A stretch of 64,000 bases of DNA from Shouchella rhizosphaerae (GTDB lineage Bacteria > Bacillota > Bacilli > Bacillales > Bacillaceae_D): positions 310,001-374,000 of the forward strand of contig NZ_FRBS01000003.1 in the NCBI RefSeq assembly GCF_900142675.1. The letters are read 5' to 3'. The notes under the pieces were generated by a model, which saw only the letters and a list, made by a program, of their open reading frames with translations, did no database searches and had not been told where the DNA came from. The position numbers were made by a program, and so were the translations under genes. Shown in pieces: positions 55,099 to 64,000 of the stretch; positions within the stretch are counted from its first letter, which is position 1; the number at the start of each line of letters is the position of its first letter.

Positions 55099-55719
55099 TT
55101 ATGTGCGACTACGAAACACATGTATAGACGCATCGCTATTTAAATCATCAAGCTCTTTTTGCGTCAATTCGCCGCTTCCTTTTTTAATCATGTACACGTC
55201 AAGCTCTTGTTTCCCCCACTCGTTATAAACATCCGAAACGGTAGGATAATATAAATCAATGTGTTTCCCCTTTATAGCCGATCCTGTATCTGCCACTACC
55301 CCATACCCGTAACCTGGTACAAATAAAATAGAGCCAATCGGAAACACAGCAGGATCGGCAGCAATCGTGGAATACGTATTACGCTCCACCGGCAATCCAG
55401 AAAAAGTAATGCCATAAGCAGGATCGCCAGGCGCTTTCCCAGTTGACTCGACTCCTGCCGTATAGCCCGTGGCAGTTACTCTTGTCCGTTCATAAAGACT
55501 GGTATCCAATTCCTCTTCCACCATTTTGTAAACGGGTACTGTTACACCTGGAATTGTCTTTGCTTGGACAGCAGTGCGTTTTTCGACGTTCGGTAGAGAA
55601 TGAAAATGAAAAACGGTTAAATTCGTAAAGATATGAACAGTTGTGAGCAAGGCAGCCATAAACAAAACGACCATTACCCCGCGAAACATCCATTTTCTTA
55701 AGTGGGTTGATTTAAGCAT
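55099..55719 (-). CDS. yuiC: 3D domain protein YuiC
   Basis: A 206-residue protein: one N-terminal span (residues 13-33), a linker, then a 3D (three-aspartate) domain. Domain marks are [32 protein letters not shown] and [18 protein letters not shown]; the conserved aspartates are present. B. subtilis YuiC has a lytic-transglycosylase-like fold related to resuscitation-promoting factors. Topology should place the domain outside the membrane, acting on peptidoglycan. Typical length. Confidence 0.88.
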   Translation of the reverse strand: MLKSTHLRKWMFRGVMVVLFMAALLTTVHIFTNLTVFHFHSLPNVEKRTAVQAKTIPGVTVPVYKMVEEELDTSLYERTRVTATGYTAGVESTGKAPGDPAYGITFSGLPVERNTYSTIAADPAVFPIGSILFVPGYGYGVVADTGSAIKGKHIDLYYPTVSDVYNEWGKQELDVYMIKKGSGELTQKELDDLNSDASIHVFRSRT

Positions 55720-55768
55720 TCGTCACACTCCTCTTTCTACAGCATTGCCAGCAAAAGAGAGAATATGC

Positions 55769-55803
55769 ACAAAAAAACAGGCTAAAATCACGCCTGTTTG
55801 CTT
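55769..55803 (-). terminator. Terminator after yuiB
   Basis: AAACAGGC / GCCTGTTT with an ATTTTA-containing loop and seven T residues on the minus strand, adjacent to the yuiB stop. Confidence 0.8.
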
Positions 55804-56128
55804 AAAACATTTGATAGCCCGCTTTGCGGAGCAGTTTCATAATAATCCCCGAAGCAACGGCACCTAAAAAGCCGCTAGTCAAAATAATCAAGTCTGCTAG
55901 ATGAAGAGACACGACTTTTTCAAACAAAGCCGCAAATGCTTGTCCTGGAGCAGCGATATATTGGCGATAAGGTTCTTCATTAACAATCAGCAACACCACA
56001 ATCGGATAAAGAAACGCCATAATCCATGTTAACCGCAGCACCATATTAAGCAAAAAACCGATACCCGCAAACAAAACAAAAAACAGCAAAATCGATACGA
56101 TCAGTTGCAGTATATGGATTTCATTCAT
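55802..56128 (-). CDS. yuiB: YuiB family membrane protein
   Basis: A 108-residue hydrophobic protein with three spans. The N-terminus HILQLIVSILLFFVLFAGIGF and the end LGAVASGIIMKLLRKAGYQMF match the YuiB family of bacilli, of unknown function. It lies in B. subtilis order before yumB. A ribosome site AGGAGGGCG precedes the ATG. Only hydrophobicity and family likeness are visible. Confidence 0.8.
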   Translation of the reverse strand: MNEIHILQLIVSILLFFVLFAGIGFLLNMVLRLTWIMAFLYPIVVLLIVNEEPYRQYIAAPGQAFAALFEKVVSLHLADLIILTSGFLGAVASGIIMKLLRKAGYQMF

Positions 56129-56171
56129 GTAAGCGCCCTCCTACAAAACTTAGTGTACTAAAAAAGCTTCC

Positions 56172-56214
56172 TGTTGTCGACAAAGTCGAAACGATTGAAA
56201 GCCTGTCAGACGAG
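56172..56214 (+). repeat. Intergenic repeat, copy B
   Basis: TGTTGTCGACAAAGTCGA, then 14 bases, then TGTCAGACGAG. Both blocks equal those at 18840-18897. It lies between yumB and yuiB in the non-coding gap. Confidence 0.55.
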
Positions 56215-56292
56215 CCGTAGCAAACGATCATACGAACGTCAGCCGCAAACACTATAACAAGTCGGCATCAATCTGAGCTTCTGAACATAGAA

Positions 56293-56327
56293 AAGGGACG
56301 AATTTTGGCTAAGCAAAATTCGTCCCG
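56293..56327 (-). terminator. Terminator after yumB
   Basis: A perfect 13-bp stem, GGGACGAATTTTG / CAAAATTCGTCCC, is followed by CTTTTCT-like T-rich sequence on the minus strand. Confidence 0.85.
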
Positions 56328-56336
56328 CTTCGCTTA

Positions 56337-57545
56337 TTAAAAAGGAAATTTGCCTTTTTTCAACGTTAGGAGTGGGCCGCCAAGAATAAAGAGTGCCCGG
56401 TTATCAATCATTTTTTTCATAAAGTTTGCTGTGCCGCCGTAAATTTTGCGGGAGCCAACAACGCCAATTGCTTGCTTTCCGCCAAGAGAAGCGACAGTCC
56501 CTTTATTGTCAAACTTGAAGGTTTCAAGGTCCGTGCTCCCCTTGTTCAAGGCAATTAAGTTATTCGCGCACGTTTTCGCCATTTGCATCGCGATTTGCGC
56601 AGTTGGCGGATATGGCCTGTTAATTTCTTCATTAATGATAAGTGCACAGTCGCCAATAATGAAAACATCATCATGGCCTGGAGCACGCAAGTCAGGATTG
56701 ACTTTGACACGGCCGCGCATTGCTTCAAATCCTGATTTCTCAATAACAGGGTTTCCGCGTACACCAGTCGCCCAAACAACCGTTTCCGCTTTAATTTCTT
56801 CCCCTTCGCCGACAATGACACCAGAAGCAGTGACTTCTTTAATCGGTGTGTTGATTTTAAACTCAACGCCGCGGCTTTCTAACAAGTTCATAGCGTATTC
56901 AACCAGTTCTGGATCGAAGCCAGGCAACGCAGTTGGTGCTGCTTCAACGACAAACAACCTTACTTTTTCACGAGGCACATCATATGTTTTGCAAAGCTCA
57001 GGCACACGCTCTGAAAGTTCGCCAATAAACTCGATTCCTGTAAATCCTGCACCTGCAACCACAAATGTGAGTAACCCTTCATGCTTGTCCTCTACATTGT
57101 TATAGTTAGCAAATTGGGCATCAATATGGTCTTTGACTTGGCGCGCTCCGTTAAGCGTCCATTTTGTGAAAGCATGCTCGTGTACGCCAGGAATGCCAAA
57201 CGTCTCAGCTGTTGCTCCTAGCGCTAGCACTAAGTAGTCATATTCAAGCTCGCCCTCTTTTAACATGACTTTCTTTTCGTCGGTTTTTACTTCCAACACT
57301 TCATCTTGCACAAAATTGACCCGACTTGTGTTTAAAACATCGGCGATCTTGACCCGTGTCCGGTCAGGCTCAAGCGTTCCCGCAGCCGGTTCGTGGAGCC
57401 AAGTTGTTTGGTAGTGGTAATCATGTTTGTTTACAAGGGTAATGGATGCATCATTTGGCCCTAACTTCTTTGACAGCGTAACCGCTGTATTCATGCCGCC
57501 ATATCCTGCCCCAGCGATTACAATTCTTGCCTTGTTCACTCTCAT
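56337..57545 (-). CDS. yumB: Type II NADH dehydrogenase-like protein YumB
   Basis: A 402-residue two-dinucleotide flavoprotein. The FAD motif is [14 protein letters not shown] near residues 8-21, the NADH motif [16 protein letters not shown] near 160-175 and the C-terminal FAD block [11 protein letters not shown]. It fits NDH-2-type enzymes that oxidise NADH and reduce menaquinone at the membrane without pumping protons. B. subtilis YumB is the neighbour of YumC. The start is ATG at 57545; the GTG at 57548 just adds one residue. No Rex site is seen in the upstream gap. Confidence 0.9.
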   Translation of the reverse strand: MRVNKARIVIAGAGYGGMNTAVTLSKKLGPNDASITLVNKHDYHYQTTWLHEPAAGTLEPDRTRVKIADVLNTSRVNFVQDEVLEVKTDEKKVMLKEGELEYDYLVLALGATAETFGIPGVHEHAFTKWTLNGARQVKDHIDAQFANYNNVEDKHEGLLTFVVAGAGFTGIEFIGELSERVPELCKTYDVPREKVRLFVVEAAPTALPGFDPELVEYAMNLLESRGVEFKINTPIKEVTASGVIVGEGEEIKAETVVWATGVRGNPVIEKSGFEAMRGRVKVNPDLRAPGHDDVFIIGDCALIINEEINRPYPPTAQIAMQMAKTCANNLIALNKGSTDLETFKFDNKGTVASLGGKQAIGVVGSRKIYGGTANFMKKMIDNRALFILGGPLLTLKKGKFPF

Positions 57546-57766
57546 CACTTCCGCTTTCGTTAAATATTTTGGTGTTTGTGATTCATTTCACTTTCTCTTT
57601 CAGATAATGCCCATTTTCAATAATTCGCCACAATCTCTAACACTTTAATCATATTCGTTTTTTGTTCAAATTTCAACTCCCCTATAAAAAAAAGTAACCA
57701 CTATTTCTATCATGTTTCTTTCCATCGACAAAAACGGATAGGTGCAAGGAAAAACAGACCTGTCCT

Positions 57767-57795
57767 TTGTATTTGCCTGAAAGTGCATGTATAAT
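57767..57795 (+). promoter_or_regulatory. Promoter of yumC
   Basis: TTGTAT (57767-57772), 17 bases, TATAAT (57790-57795). This places the transcript start near 57802, so an upstream ATG at 57787 is not the start codon. Confidence 0.75.
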
Positions 57796-57831
57796 GAGAA
57801 AGGATTTCATTTTCACTTGGGGGTGGAGGTT

Positions 57832-58824
57832 TTGCAAGAACAGAAAGACATGTTTGATCTAACTATTATCGGTGGCGGTCCTGCTGGATTATTCGCTGCC
57901 TTTTATGCAGGAATGCGCAAAATGAAAGTAAAAGTGATCGAAAGCATGCCTCAACTTGGCGGACAGCTTTCGGCCCTTTATCCTGATAAATACATTTACG
58001 ATGTTGCTGGATTTCCAAAAGTAAAAGCGCAGGACTTGGTTGATCAACTGACTGCCCAAGCGCAACAGTTTCAGCCAGAAATCGTTTTAGAAGAAGCGGT
58101 GCAAACGCTTGAAAAGCAAGAAGATGAAACGTTTGTGTTGACTACTGATGCCAATATCCATTATACAAAAGCGGTATTGATTACAGCCGGAGCTGGCGCA
58201 TTCGCCCCGCGTAAACTCCAAGTCGAAAAAGCTGACTTCTACGAAGACAAAAACATCCATTATTTTATTCGCGACTTAAGTGCTTTTACAGGCAAACGTG
58301 TTGTCGTTATTGGCGGCGGCGATTCAGCTGTTGACTGGGCGCTCATGCTTGAGCCAATTGCCAAAGAAGTGACGCTCGTCCATCGCCGTGACGCCTTCCG
58401 CGCCCACGAGCACAGCGTCGATTTGCTTAAAAAATCGTCTGTACGAATTTTGACGCCCTATGAAACGGCAGAACTTCATGGCGACGAAAACGGCGTCACT
58501 GCGGTAACCTTTTCAGAAGTGAAAGGAGATCAGACAGAAACGATTGCTGTTGATGATGTGATCGTAAACTTTGGCTTCGTGTCCACGCTAGGACCAATTA
58601 AAGAGTGGGGGCTTGAAATCCGCAAAAATGCGATTCCAGTTAACACCAAAATGGAGACAAACATTCCTGGCGTTTATGCCGCTGGCGACGTCAGCACGTA
58701 TGACGGCAAAATTAAATTAATTGCTACCGGTTTTGGCGAAGCGCCTACCGCTGTCAACAATGCGAAAGTATACATTGACCCGACGGCTCGCGCATTCCCG
58801 GGACATTCAACAAGCCTGTTTTAA
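57832..58824 (+). CDS. yumC: Ferredoxin/flavodoxin-NADP+ reductase YumC
   Basis: A 330-residue thioredoxin-reductase-like ferredoxin-NADP reductase that lacks the redox-active CxxC. FAD motif [14 protein letters not shown] near residues 15-28, NADPH motif [14 protein letters not shown] near 160-173, and [17 protein letters not shown] further on. B. subtilis YumC is the same type. I chose the TTG at 57832, with a GGGGGTGG site five bases upstream; ATG at 57850 is an alternative. Upstream in-frame codons overlap the promoter. Confidence 0.9.
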   Translation: MQEQKDMFDLTIIGGGPAGLFAAFYAGMRKMKVKVIESMPQLGGQLSALYPDKYIYDVAGFPKVKAQDLVDQLTAQAQQFQPEIVLEEAVQTLEKQEDETFVLTTDANIHYTKAVLITAGAGAFAPRKLQVEKADFYEDKNIHYFIRDLSAFTGKRVVVIGGGDSAVDWALMLEPIAKEVTLVHRRDAFRAHEHSVDLLKKSSVRILTPYETAELHGDENGVTAVTFSEVKGDQTETIAVDDVIVNFGFVSTLGPIKEWGLEIRKNAIPVNTKMETNIPGVYAAGDVSTYDGKIKLIATGFGEAPTAVNNAKVYIDPTARAFPGHSTSLF

Positions 58825-58831
58825 AACATAC

Positions 58832-58875
58832 AAGAAGCCAGTTTCAGCGGAAACGCCCAGACTGGCTTCTTTTCA
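58832..58875. terminator. Terminator between yumC and mtlD
   Basis: AGAAGCCAGT / ACTGGCTTCT with an 18-base loop that has some internal pairing; TTTTC follows on the plus strand. It lies between convergent genes. Confidence 0.75.
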
Positions 58876-58911
58876 TTTTTACGTTTTCTGTTAGGCCCTC
58901 GCCAAAGCCAT

Positions 58912-60039
58912 CTACTCTTTAGCGACGATTTCAACAAGCGGATGATCTTTTTCTAATTTAGAAATTTCACAGAACGCGTCCACATACCCTTTTTCATCGA
59001 CAAGGGCTCGCAGCTCCTCGCTTTCTGGATCCCCTTCCGCATAAAAGTGAAGGGCATCAAAAATCGTTTCTGCCAAAGACTCAGGATGAAGCCCTTTTTC
59101 AGCTAAATACTTCGCAGGTTTAACGAGGCGATCTGCTGGTCCCAGCTTACGGATAGGGCCGCGGCCAACTCGTTCAACCAAGTCTTCAAGATGAGGGTTT
59201 TGAAAACGGAGAAGAATTTTGTCGATATAATCTTCATGGGCTTCGGCATCAAACTGGTATTCCTCTACAAGCATCGCTTTCGTTTCATTAAGAGCACCGC
59301 GGACACGGTGTTTAATATAATCATCCGCCAAAGCCTCTTTAATCGTTTTCTTTCCTTTGCGATAGCCAACATAAGCAGCAACCGCGTGCCCAGTGTTAAC
59401 TGTGAATAACTTGCGCTCAATGTATGGAGCTAGATCCTCAACAAGCACTGCTTTGCCGAGCTGAACAGCATCTCCTTTCAGAGCAGGCTTTTCGACGACC
59501 CACTCAAAAAAAGGTTCTACTGTGACATGAAGAATATCATCTGATTGGACATTCGGCACAATCCGATCGACAGCAGCATCAGCGAAGCCAGCATCCTTCA
59601 ACAAGGCTGTCGTTTCTTCTTCAGAAAGATGGGACAAAACGTCTTTTTTCAATTGAGAAGTCGCCCGGATTGCATTTTCACAGGCAATCATGTTGACTGG
59701 CTTACTTGCAGTCCGTTGTTTTAATCCTTGTGCAATCGTCTTAGCAATATAGGGCAAAACAGTCGGTCCTACAGCAGTTGTAACGATATCCGCTTCGGCA
59801 ATTGCGTCAATCGCTTCTTTTTCATTTGTTTTGCTGTTAATTCCACGCACATTTGTAACCGTCTCAGTCTCTTTTCTTTCGCCCGCAACCGTTACTTTGT
59901 ACTCATTCCGCTCGTTCAGGGCATCAATGATTTTCTCATTGACATCAACAAACGTTACTTCATAACCTGCATCGACCAGTAATGCGCCAATAAAACCACG
60001 GCCAATGTTGCCTGCGCCAAAATGAACAGCCTTCATCAT
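58912..60039 (-). CDS. mtlD: Mannitol-1-phosphate 5-dehydrogenase
   Basis: A 375-residue NAD-dependent enzyme that oxidises mannitol-1-phosphate to fructose-6-phosphate. The N-terminal dinucleotide motif is VHFGAGNIGRGFIG near residues 5-18; the AVDRIVPN and KLFTVNTGHAVAAY (catalytic region) segments follow. It is the last gene of the mannitol operon. The ATG at 60039 has GGAG seven bases upstream and overlaps the mtlF stop. Length as expected. Confidence 0.97.
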   Translation of the reverse strand: MMKAVHFGAGNIGRGFIGALLVDAGYEVTFVDVNEKIIDALNERNEYKVTVAGERKETETVTNVRGINSKTNEKEAIDAIAEADIVTTAVGPTVLPYIAKTIAQGLKQRTASKPVNMIACENAIRATSQLKKDVLSHLSEEETTALLKDAGFADAAVDRIVPNVQSDDILHVTVEPFFEWVVEKPALKGDAVQLGKAVLVEDLAPYIERKLFTVNTGHAVAAYVGYRKGKKTIKEALADDYIKHRVRGALNETKAMLVEEYQFDAEAHEDYIDKILLRFQNPHLEDLVERVGRGPIRKLGPADRLVKPAKYLAEKGLHPESLAETIFDALHFYAEGDPESEELRALVDEKGYVDAFCEISKLEKDHPLVEIVAKE

Positions 60040-60467
60040 TCTGTTACTCCTGAAAAAAAGTCAAGTACGTCTTCAGCTGTTTTCACTTGGAGAAGCGCTC
60101 TGACATTGTCCTCTTCCGAGCACGCAATCGCTATTTTGGAAAGGATCTCTAAATGCTCATCTCCTTTGCCAGCAATGCCGATGACAAGCTGCACAGGGTT
60201 GCCATTCCAGTCAATTTCATGGTCTAGCAATAAAATCGATAAGCCAGACTGTGTAACATCCTCTCGGGCATCCTCTGTCCCATGGGGAATAGCAAGCAAG
60301 TTCCCCATATAAGTAGACGTCAATTCTTCACGGGCAAACATTTTGTCAATGTACTGCTCATTCACATAGCCTTGGTCAGCCAGCACTTGTCCGGCAAGTT
60401 TGATCGCTTCTTCTTTCGAGCCCACGCTCGCACCAATTTTAATGTTCTCTGCTTTTAAAATGCTCAT
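60036..60467 (-). CDS. mtlF: Mannitol-specific PTS enzyme IIA
   Basis: A 143-residue EIIA of the mannitol/fructose type. The phosphorylatable His is in LLAIPHGTEDAR near residue 63. It takes phosphate from HPr and passes it to EIIB of MtlA, and probably also regulates MtlR. Start overlaps the mtlR stop as ATGA; stop overlaps mtlD. GGAG is ten bases upstream. In B. subtilis mtlF lies directly after mtlA, without mtlR between. Confidence 0.95.
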   Translation of the reverse strand: MSILKAENIKIGASVGSKEEAIKLAGQVLADQGYVNEQYIDKMFAREELTSTYMGNLLAIPHGTEDAREDVTQSGLSILLLDHEIDWNGNPVQLVIGIAGKGDEHLEILSKIAIACSEEDNVRALLQVKTAEDVLDFFSGVTE

Positions 60468-62536
60468 GATTGGTCCACTCCTTCATTTATATACGATATC
60501 ATAAACTCGCGGCACTTTTGTTCAAGAAACTGTGTAATTTCGCGTTCTCTCCCTTGATAGAAAAGTGCCGTTTCGTCATCTGATCCAATCAGCAAAATGC
60601 TAACAAAACTCATAAACGCAAGCTCCTGTTCTGCTAAAGCTTCAGGGGCAAGCATAAGAATCGCTCGTTTAATGCGTTCATTGCCATCAGCCATTGAAGC
60701 AACTTGCGCTTCTGTTTTTAGATCCAAAAAGACAAACACAGGCCGCTTAATTTCGTTTAAACGAGTATGGAACAAGGCCAACCCTGTACCAGGAATGCCA
60801 ATCCCACCTAGCCGCTCCCTCGCAAGCAGCGCATCATACACTTGTTTGGCCTCGGATAACGCCCCTTCTTCTTCAAGAATGTCGCAATAAACACGAATCC
60901 CTGCAAGAAGTTCATCCACAGCAACAAGACGAACAGACTGTAAAAAAGAGTCGATAAAGGATGCCATCCGTTTAATGTCTGCAAATGAGCGCTTTTCTTC
61001 CACGTTTGTGCGAATAGTCGGCGCCGCCGTGATCGTTTGCTCATTTAAAAGCTCATCGATATTTGCTTTAATTAAACTTGCCTCGTCAGCAGTTAACATC
61101 GGGCTGACACGGAGCGCTTGCCTGTTATTCGTCTCCACCTTGACGGTTGAAATGAACAAATCAAAGTTGGCAGGATCATATTTGTCCAAATCAAACAAAG
61201 AGGCGTTTGTAATAGAGGAAATTTCGGGAAATTCTTGTCTAATACGGCTCGCCAACATTTTGGCCGAACCAATTCCGCTTGAACATACAACCAATGCTGA
61301 TAAAGACACGGATCGTTTGCGCCGCTCAAGGGCAGCCCCGAAATGCAACGTTAAAAAACCAATTTCTTCTTCAGGCAGCTTAAGGGGTGCGAACGCCTCA
61401 CTTGCTTGTTTAGCTGTTACGGCAAACAGAGCAGCATAATCGGCTTTGACTTTTTCAAGCAGCGGGTTATGGATCTTCATTCCTTGCCTCACCCGGTAGA
61501 GAGCAGGTTTCAGATGAGCGAGCAACCCTTGGAATAAGGACGGTTCAGCTAAAGAGACAGACAAATCCTGTTCCATTCCGGCAATAAACTGCTTTAATCT
61601 GCCTGCCAATTCTGCATTGGACTGCTCAAACGGCTCGCCTTGTATATGCCCAATTCTCGCGCCACGCAAATGCATGACTAAATAGCCAATTTCTGCTTCA
61701 GGAATCGTTATTTGGAACGTTTGCGCAAGCGCTTCGGCTAACTCCTGTGCAACCGGCAGGCTATCTTCCTTATGCAATGCTTCAAGCTGGCCCGCGTCCA
61801 TTCTAATTTGTTCGCCTTGCTTAATTCGTTCAATCGCTAAAGTGGCATGGACGACAAGAGCAATAAAAGATTGGTCAGCCATGTCATCAAAATGTTTTTC
61901 TTTCACACGTTGTATCGTCGACTGGACAAGGCGGATTGTTTCTAAGTCAACAAAATGCAAAAGACGGCTAGCGACTTCATTTTGCATTTGGCCTGAATAG
62001 ACGGCTTCATAAAATGCTTCCTCCGTGAGGTTTTCCGATAAAATGGCCGACATCGCTTGGCGAATATTCGTTTCCGTGCCTTTTACAGCAATGCCGTAGC
62101 CCCGTTTACGGATCAATTTAATGCCAAACTGTTCCAGCCATTCGGCCGCCTTTGTCAAGTCACTGCCAACAGTGGCAGGCGTGACGTTCAACTCTTTAGC
62201 AAGAGCGAACAGCTTAACTGGTTCATTGGCATCTAGAAGCAGGGCCAATAGTAACCCTACACGTTCATCGCTCGTGAAATCACCGGCATTGATCGTTTGT
62301 AGCTTCTCCTTTAACGCTAGCTTATACGTAGACGCCCCTTCTAATACAAGAAAATGGCCTCTGTGTAATGAGAGCTGATGATTCGCGGCCACTTTCGCTA
62401 AACTTGGCAAATCTCGTTGTATCGTGCGTACACTAACAGAGGCCACATCAGCTAGCTCTTGCAATGTCAATCCTTGCTCGTTAGCAAGCAAAGCCTGCAG
62501 CAAGACGCGCTCTCTTGCCGTCATATGCACACTCAT
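60464..62536 (-). CDS. mtlR: PRD-domain transcriptional activator of the mannitol operon
   Basis: A 690-residue multi-domain regulator. In order: two helix-turn-helix regions (about 15-55 and 100-145), PRD1 (about 190-290), PRD2 (about 310-405), an EIIB-Gat-like domain and an EIIA-Mtl-like domain (about 540-690). Key phospho-sites are present: His341 in PRD2 (AHLKP), Cys418 (VVCSSGIGS) and His590 (LFHTR), which correspond to His342, Cys419 and His599 of B. subtilis MtlR. PTS phosphorylation should switch it on or off. I chose ATG at 62536, adjacent to AAGGGGGGG. It sits inside the operon, between mtlA and mtlF. Confidence 0.94.
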   Translation of the reverse strand: MSVHMTARERVLLQALLANEQGLTLQELADVASVSVRTIQRDLPSLAKVAANHQLSLHRGHFLVLEGASTYKLALKEKLQTINAGDFTSDERVGLLLALLLDANEPVKLFALAKELNVTPATVGSDLTKAAEWLEQFGIKLIRKRGYGIAVKGTETNIRQAMSAILSENLTEEAFYEAVYSGQMQNEVASRLLHFVDLETIRLVQSTIQRVKEKHFDDMADQSFIALVVHATLAIERIKQGEQIRMDAGQLEALHKEDSLPVAQELAEALAQTFQITIPEAEIGYLVMHLRGARIGHIQGEPFEQSNAELAGRLKQFIAGMEQDLSVSLAEPSLFQGLLAHLKPALYRVRQGMKIHNPLLEKVKADYAALFAVTAKQASEAFAPLKLPEEEIGFLTLHFGAALERRKRSVSLSALVVCSSGIGSAKMLASRIRQEFPEISSITNASLFDLDKYDPANFDLFISTVKVETNNRQALRVSPMLTADEASLIKANIDELLNEQTITAAPTIRTNVEEKRSFADIKRMASFIDSFLQSVRLVAVDELLAGIRVYCDILEEEGALSEAKQVYDALLARERLGGIGIPGTGLALFHTRLNEIKRPVFVFLDLKTEAQVASMADGNERIKRAILMLAPEALAEQELAFMSFVSILLIGSDDETALFYQGREREITQFLEQKCREFMISYINEGVDQS

Positions 62537-62561
62537 CCCCCCCTTCCCTATTAAATAAATA

Positions 62562-62590
62562 GACAACATCCCCTTAAAGGGGATGTCGTT
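62562..62590 (-). other. Hairpin between mtlA and mtlR
   Basis: ACGACATCCCC-TTTA-GGGGATGTTGT on the minus strand (one G-U pair) lies between the mtlA stop and mtlR. It is followed by CTATTTATTTAA, a weak U-rich run. It may lower read-through into mtlR or protect the mtlA transcript end. Confidence 0.6.
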
Positions 62591-64000
62591 TTATTTTAGA
62601 CGCTCCACAAGCTCGTCATAGCGGGGACTGCTTAAGAAGTTCTCTACGGATAGATGTTCAGCATCAGGCTGTTTTTGTTTCGCTCGTTCTGTCAAGTCTT
62701 TATGGGTGATGACAAGATCCGCGTCTGCTGGAATGTTGCTAACGGCTGTATTCGATACATGGATACCCGTAATGCCCGCTTTTTTAAACTTGTCTTTTAA
62801 AAGTGAAGCGCCCATTGCGCTAGAACCCATACCTGCATCGCAAGCAAACACAATTTTTTCAATTGGCTTGTCTGTAGGCTGTTGTTCCTCTTGTGCGTGT
62901 GCTTCTTGCAGCTTCTCAATGATTTCTTGGTAGCGAGGGCTGTTCATAAAGTTGTCAACCGATACATGGAGCGCATTCGGTTGTTTTTGTTTGGCCCGCT
63001 CCGTTAAATCTTTGTGTGTAATGATTAGATCTGCGCTATCCGGTATGTTGCTGATGGCTGTATTGGCCACCGAGATGCCTTCAAGCCCTGCTTTTTTAAC
63101 GCGGTCTTTCATAATCGAAGCGCCCATCGCACTTGATCCCATTCCTGCGTCACAAGCAAAAATAATCGATGATACCTTTCCATAGTCGACCTCAGCTGTC
63201 TTTTCCGGCTCAGCCGCAGCGGTCGTTTTCCCCTTCATTTCTTTGATTTTCCCTTGTGCTTCCTCTAAATTCTCTTCCTCGCCTTTGCGGTCAAACTTGA
63301 GGATCATGGATGCGACAACAAACGAAATCGCCGTTGCGACAAGAACGCTTAAAATGACGCCCACATAACTATCCGACGCTGTAAGCAATAAAATGGAGAT
63401 AATGCTTCCAGGAGACGGAACGCTCACCAATCCAGCATTAAACAGCGACAAAGTGAAAATACCGCCTGCTCCGCCAAGAATAGCTGCTACGATCAACAAT
63501 GGCTTCATCAGCACGTACGGAAAATAAATTTCGTGGATGCCGCCAAAGAAATGGATAATTCCTGCTCCATAAGACGAGGCACGGGACGCACCTTTCCCAA
63601 AAATCATATAAGCAAGAAGGATACCCATCCCTGGGCCAGGGTTAGCTTCAAGCAAGTAAAGGATCGACTTGCCGTACTCAGCGACTTGCCCAGCAGCAAT
63701 TGGGCCGATGACGCCGTGGTTAATTGCATTATTTAAAAACAAAATTTTAGCTGGTTCGATAAAAATCGAAACGAGCGGCAAGACGCCCCAGCTAATCATA
63801 GCGTCAACGCCTGTTTCTAATACTTGTGTAAAGGCAGCGACCAGCGGTCCGATCGCTAAAGAGCCAAATAAAGCTAAAGCGGCACCAAGAATCCCGGCAG
63901 AAAAGTTATTGACAAGCATTTCAAAACCTTGCTTGATTTTCCCTTCCATTACTTGGTCAAACTTTTTAATGACATATCCACCAAGAGGCCCCATAATCAT
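62591..64000 (-). CDS. mtlA: Mannitol PTS enzyme IICBB (two EIIB domains), partial
   Basis: The gene enters from the right edge, so the N-terminus (about 90 residues) is missing; 469 codons are present. It is the membrane transporter that imports and phosphorylates mannitol. EIIC is recognised by NNAINHGVIGPIA and HFFGGIHEIYFPYVLMKP. After a charged linker come two EIIB domains in tandem. Each has the phospho-Cys loop FACDAGMGSSAMGAS and ends in LSVENFLSSPRY-like sequence. Usual MtlA proteins have one EIIB, with or without EIIA. Both cysteines are intact. MtlF supplies EIIA from a separate gene. Confidence 0.95.
   Translation of the reverse strand: MIMGPLGGYVIKKFDQVMEGKIKQGFEMLVNNFSAGILGAALALFGSLAIGPLVAAFTQVLETGVDAMISWGVLPLVSIFIEPAKILFLNNAINHGVIGPIAAGQVAEYGKSILYLLEANPGPGMGILLAYMIFGKGASRASSYGAGIIHFFGGIHEIYFPYVLMKPLLIVAAILGGAGGIFTLSLFNAGLVSVPSPGSIISILLLTASDSYVGVILSVLVATAISFVVASMILKFDRKGEEENLEEAQGKIKEMKGKTTAAAEPEKTAEVDYGKVSSIIFACDAGMGSSAMGASIMKDRVKKAGLEGISVANTAISNIPDSADLIITHKDLTERAKQKQPNALHVSVDNFMNSPRYQEIIEKLQEAHAQEEQQPTDKPIEKIVFACDAGMGSSAMGASLLKDKFKKAGITGIHVSNTAVSNIPADADLVITHKDLTERAKQKQPDAEHLSVENFLSSPRYDELVERLK

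Overview
The window reads as chromosomal backbone of an alkaliphilic Bacillaceae bacterium, most like Shouchella (Bacillus) clausii. The reasons are gene order matching the Bacillus subtilis yt-, yug-, yui- and yum- neighbourhoods, low-GC Gram-positive signals (strong GGAGG ribosome sites, TTG/GTG starts, T-box and S-box leaders) and typical Bacillus regulators (Rex, Fur, CcpN-like sites). The species call is inference. I see no prophage, transposase, CRISPR array, rRNA operon or obvious genomic island.

Layout. 0-7 kb: end of an SMP-30 family gene, yjbQ, an M20 amidohydrolase, a YtfP-type flavoprotein, a lipoprotein with a tiny ORF upstream, and a three-gene cassette (M20 hydrolase, DUF3100 membrane protein, small membrane partner). 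7-17 kb: leuS behind a leucine T-box, ldh behind two Rex boxes, an MFS pump, ytqB preceded by an overlapping small ORF, two carbonic-anhydrase-family proteins, the YtpA lipase, and metK behind a SAM-I riboswitch. 17-27 kb: pckA with a CcpN-like box, ytmA, the ytlA-C-D ABC transporter, ytkD, an MFS pump, small conserved proteins and patB. 26-33 kb: dgk-dck, a membrane-anchored Mrr-like protein and the Fur-boxed yclNOPQ siderophore importer. 33-40 kb: tcyP, DinB-like, CcdC, heme O synthase, PpaC, a decayed DUF488 gene and tRNA-Ala. 40-50 kb: yugN, pgi, ddl, yugJ, yuzA, yugI, a DEAD-box helicase, thiM, alaR-alaT and luxS. 50-58.8 kb: BrkB-type protein, HU, yuiF, pepA, yuiD, yuiC, yuiB, yumB and yumC. 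58.9-64 kb: mannitol operon mtlA-mtlR-mtlF-mtlD, with mtlA cut by the window edge.

How it works together. The mannitol genes take up and phosphorylate mannitol, make fructose-6-phosphate and control themselves through a PTS-responsive activator. Redox balance is served by Rex-controlled lactate dehydrogenase, a type II NADH dehydrogenase and ferredoxin-NADP reductase. Methionine and sulfur metabolism is represented by MetK, LuxS, PatB and TcyP.

Most distinctive points: MtlA carries two tandem, near-identical EIIB domains; the yclN start sits just behind a five-codon leader ORF that has the only good ribosome site; a 49-codon ORF overlaps the ytqB start; patB has a hairpin between ribosome site and AUG; and a DUF488 gene is broken by an internal deletion and a frameshift. 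None of these amounts to a clearly new system; the strongest candidates for follow-up are the tandem EIIB and the small leader ORFs.
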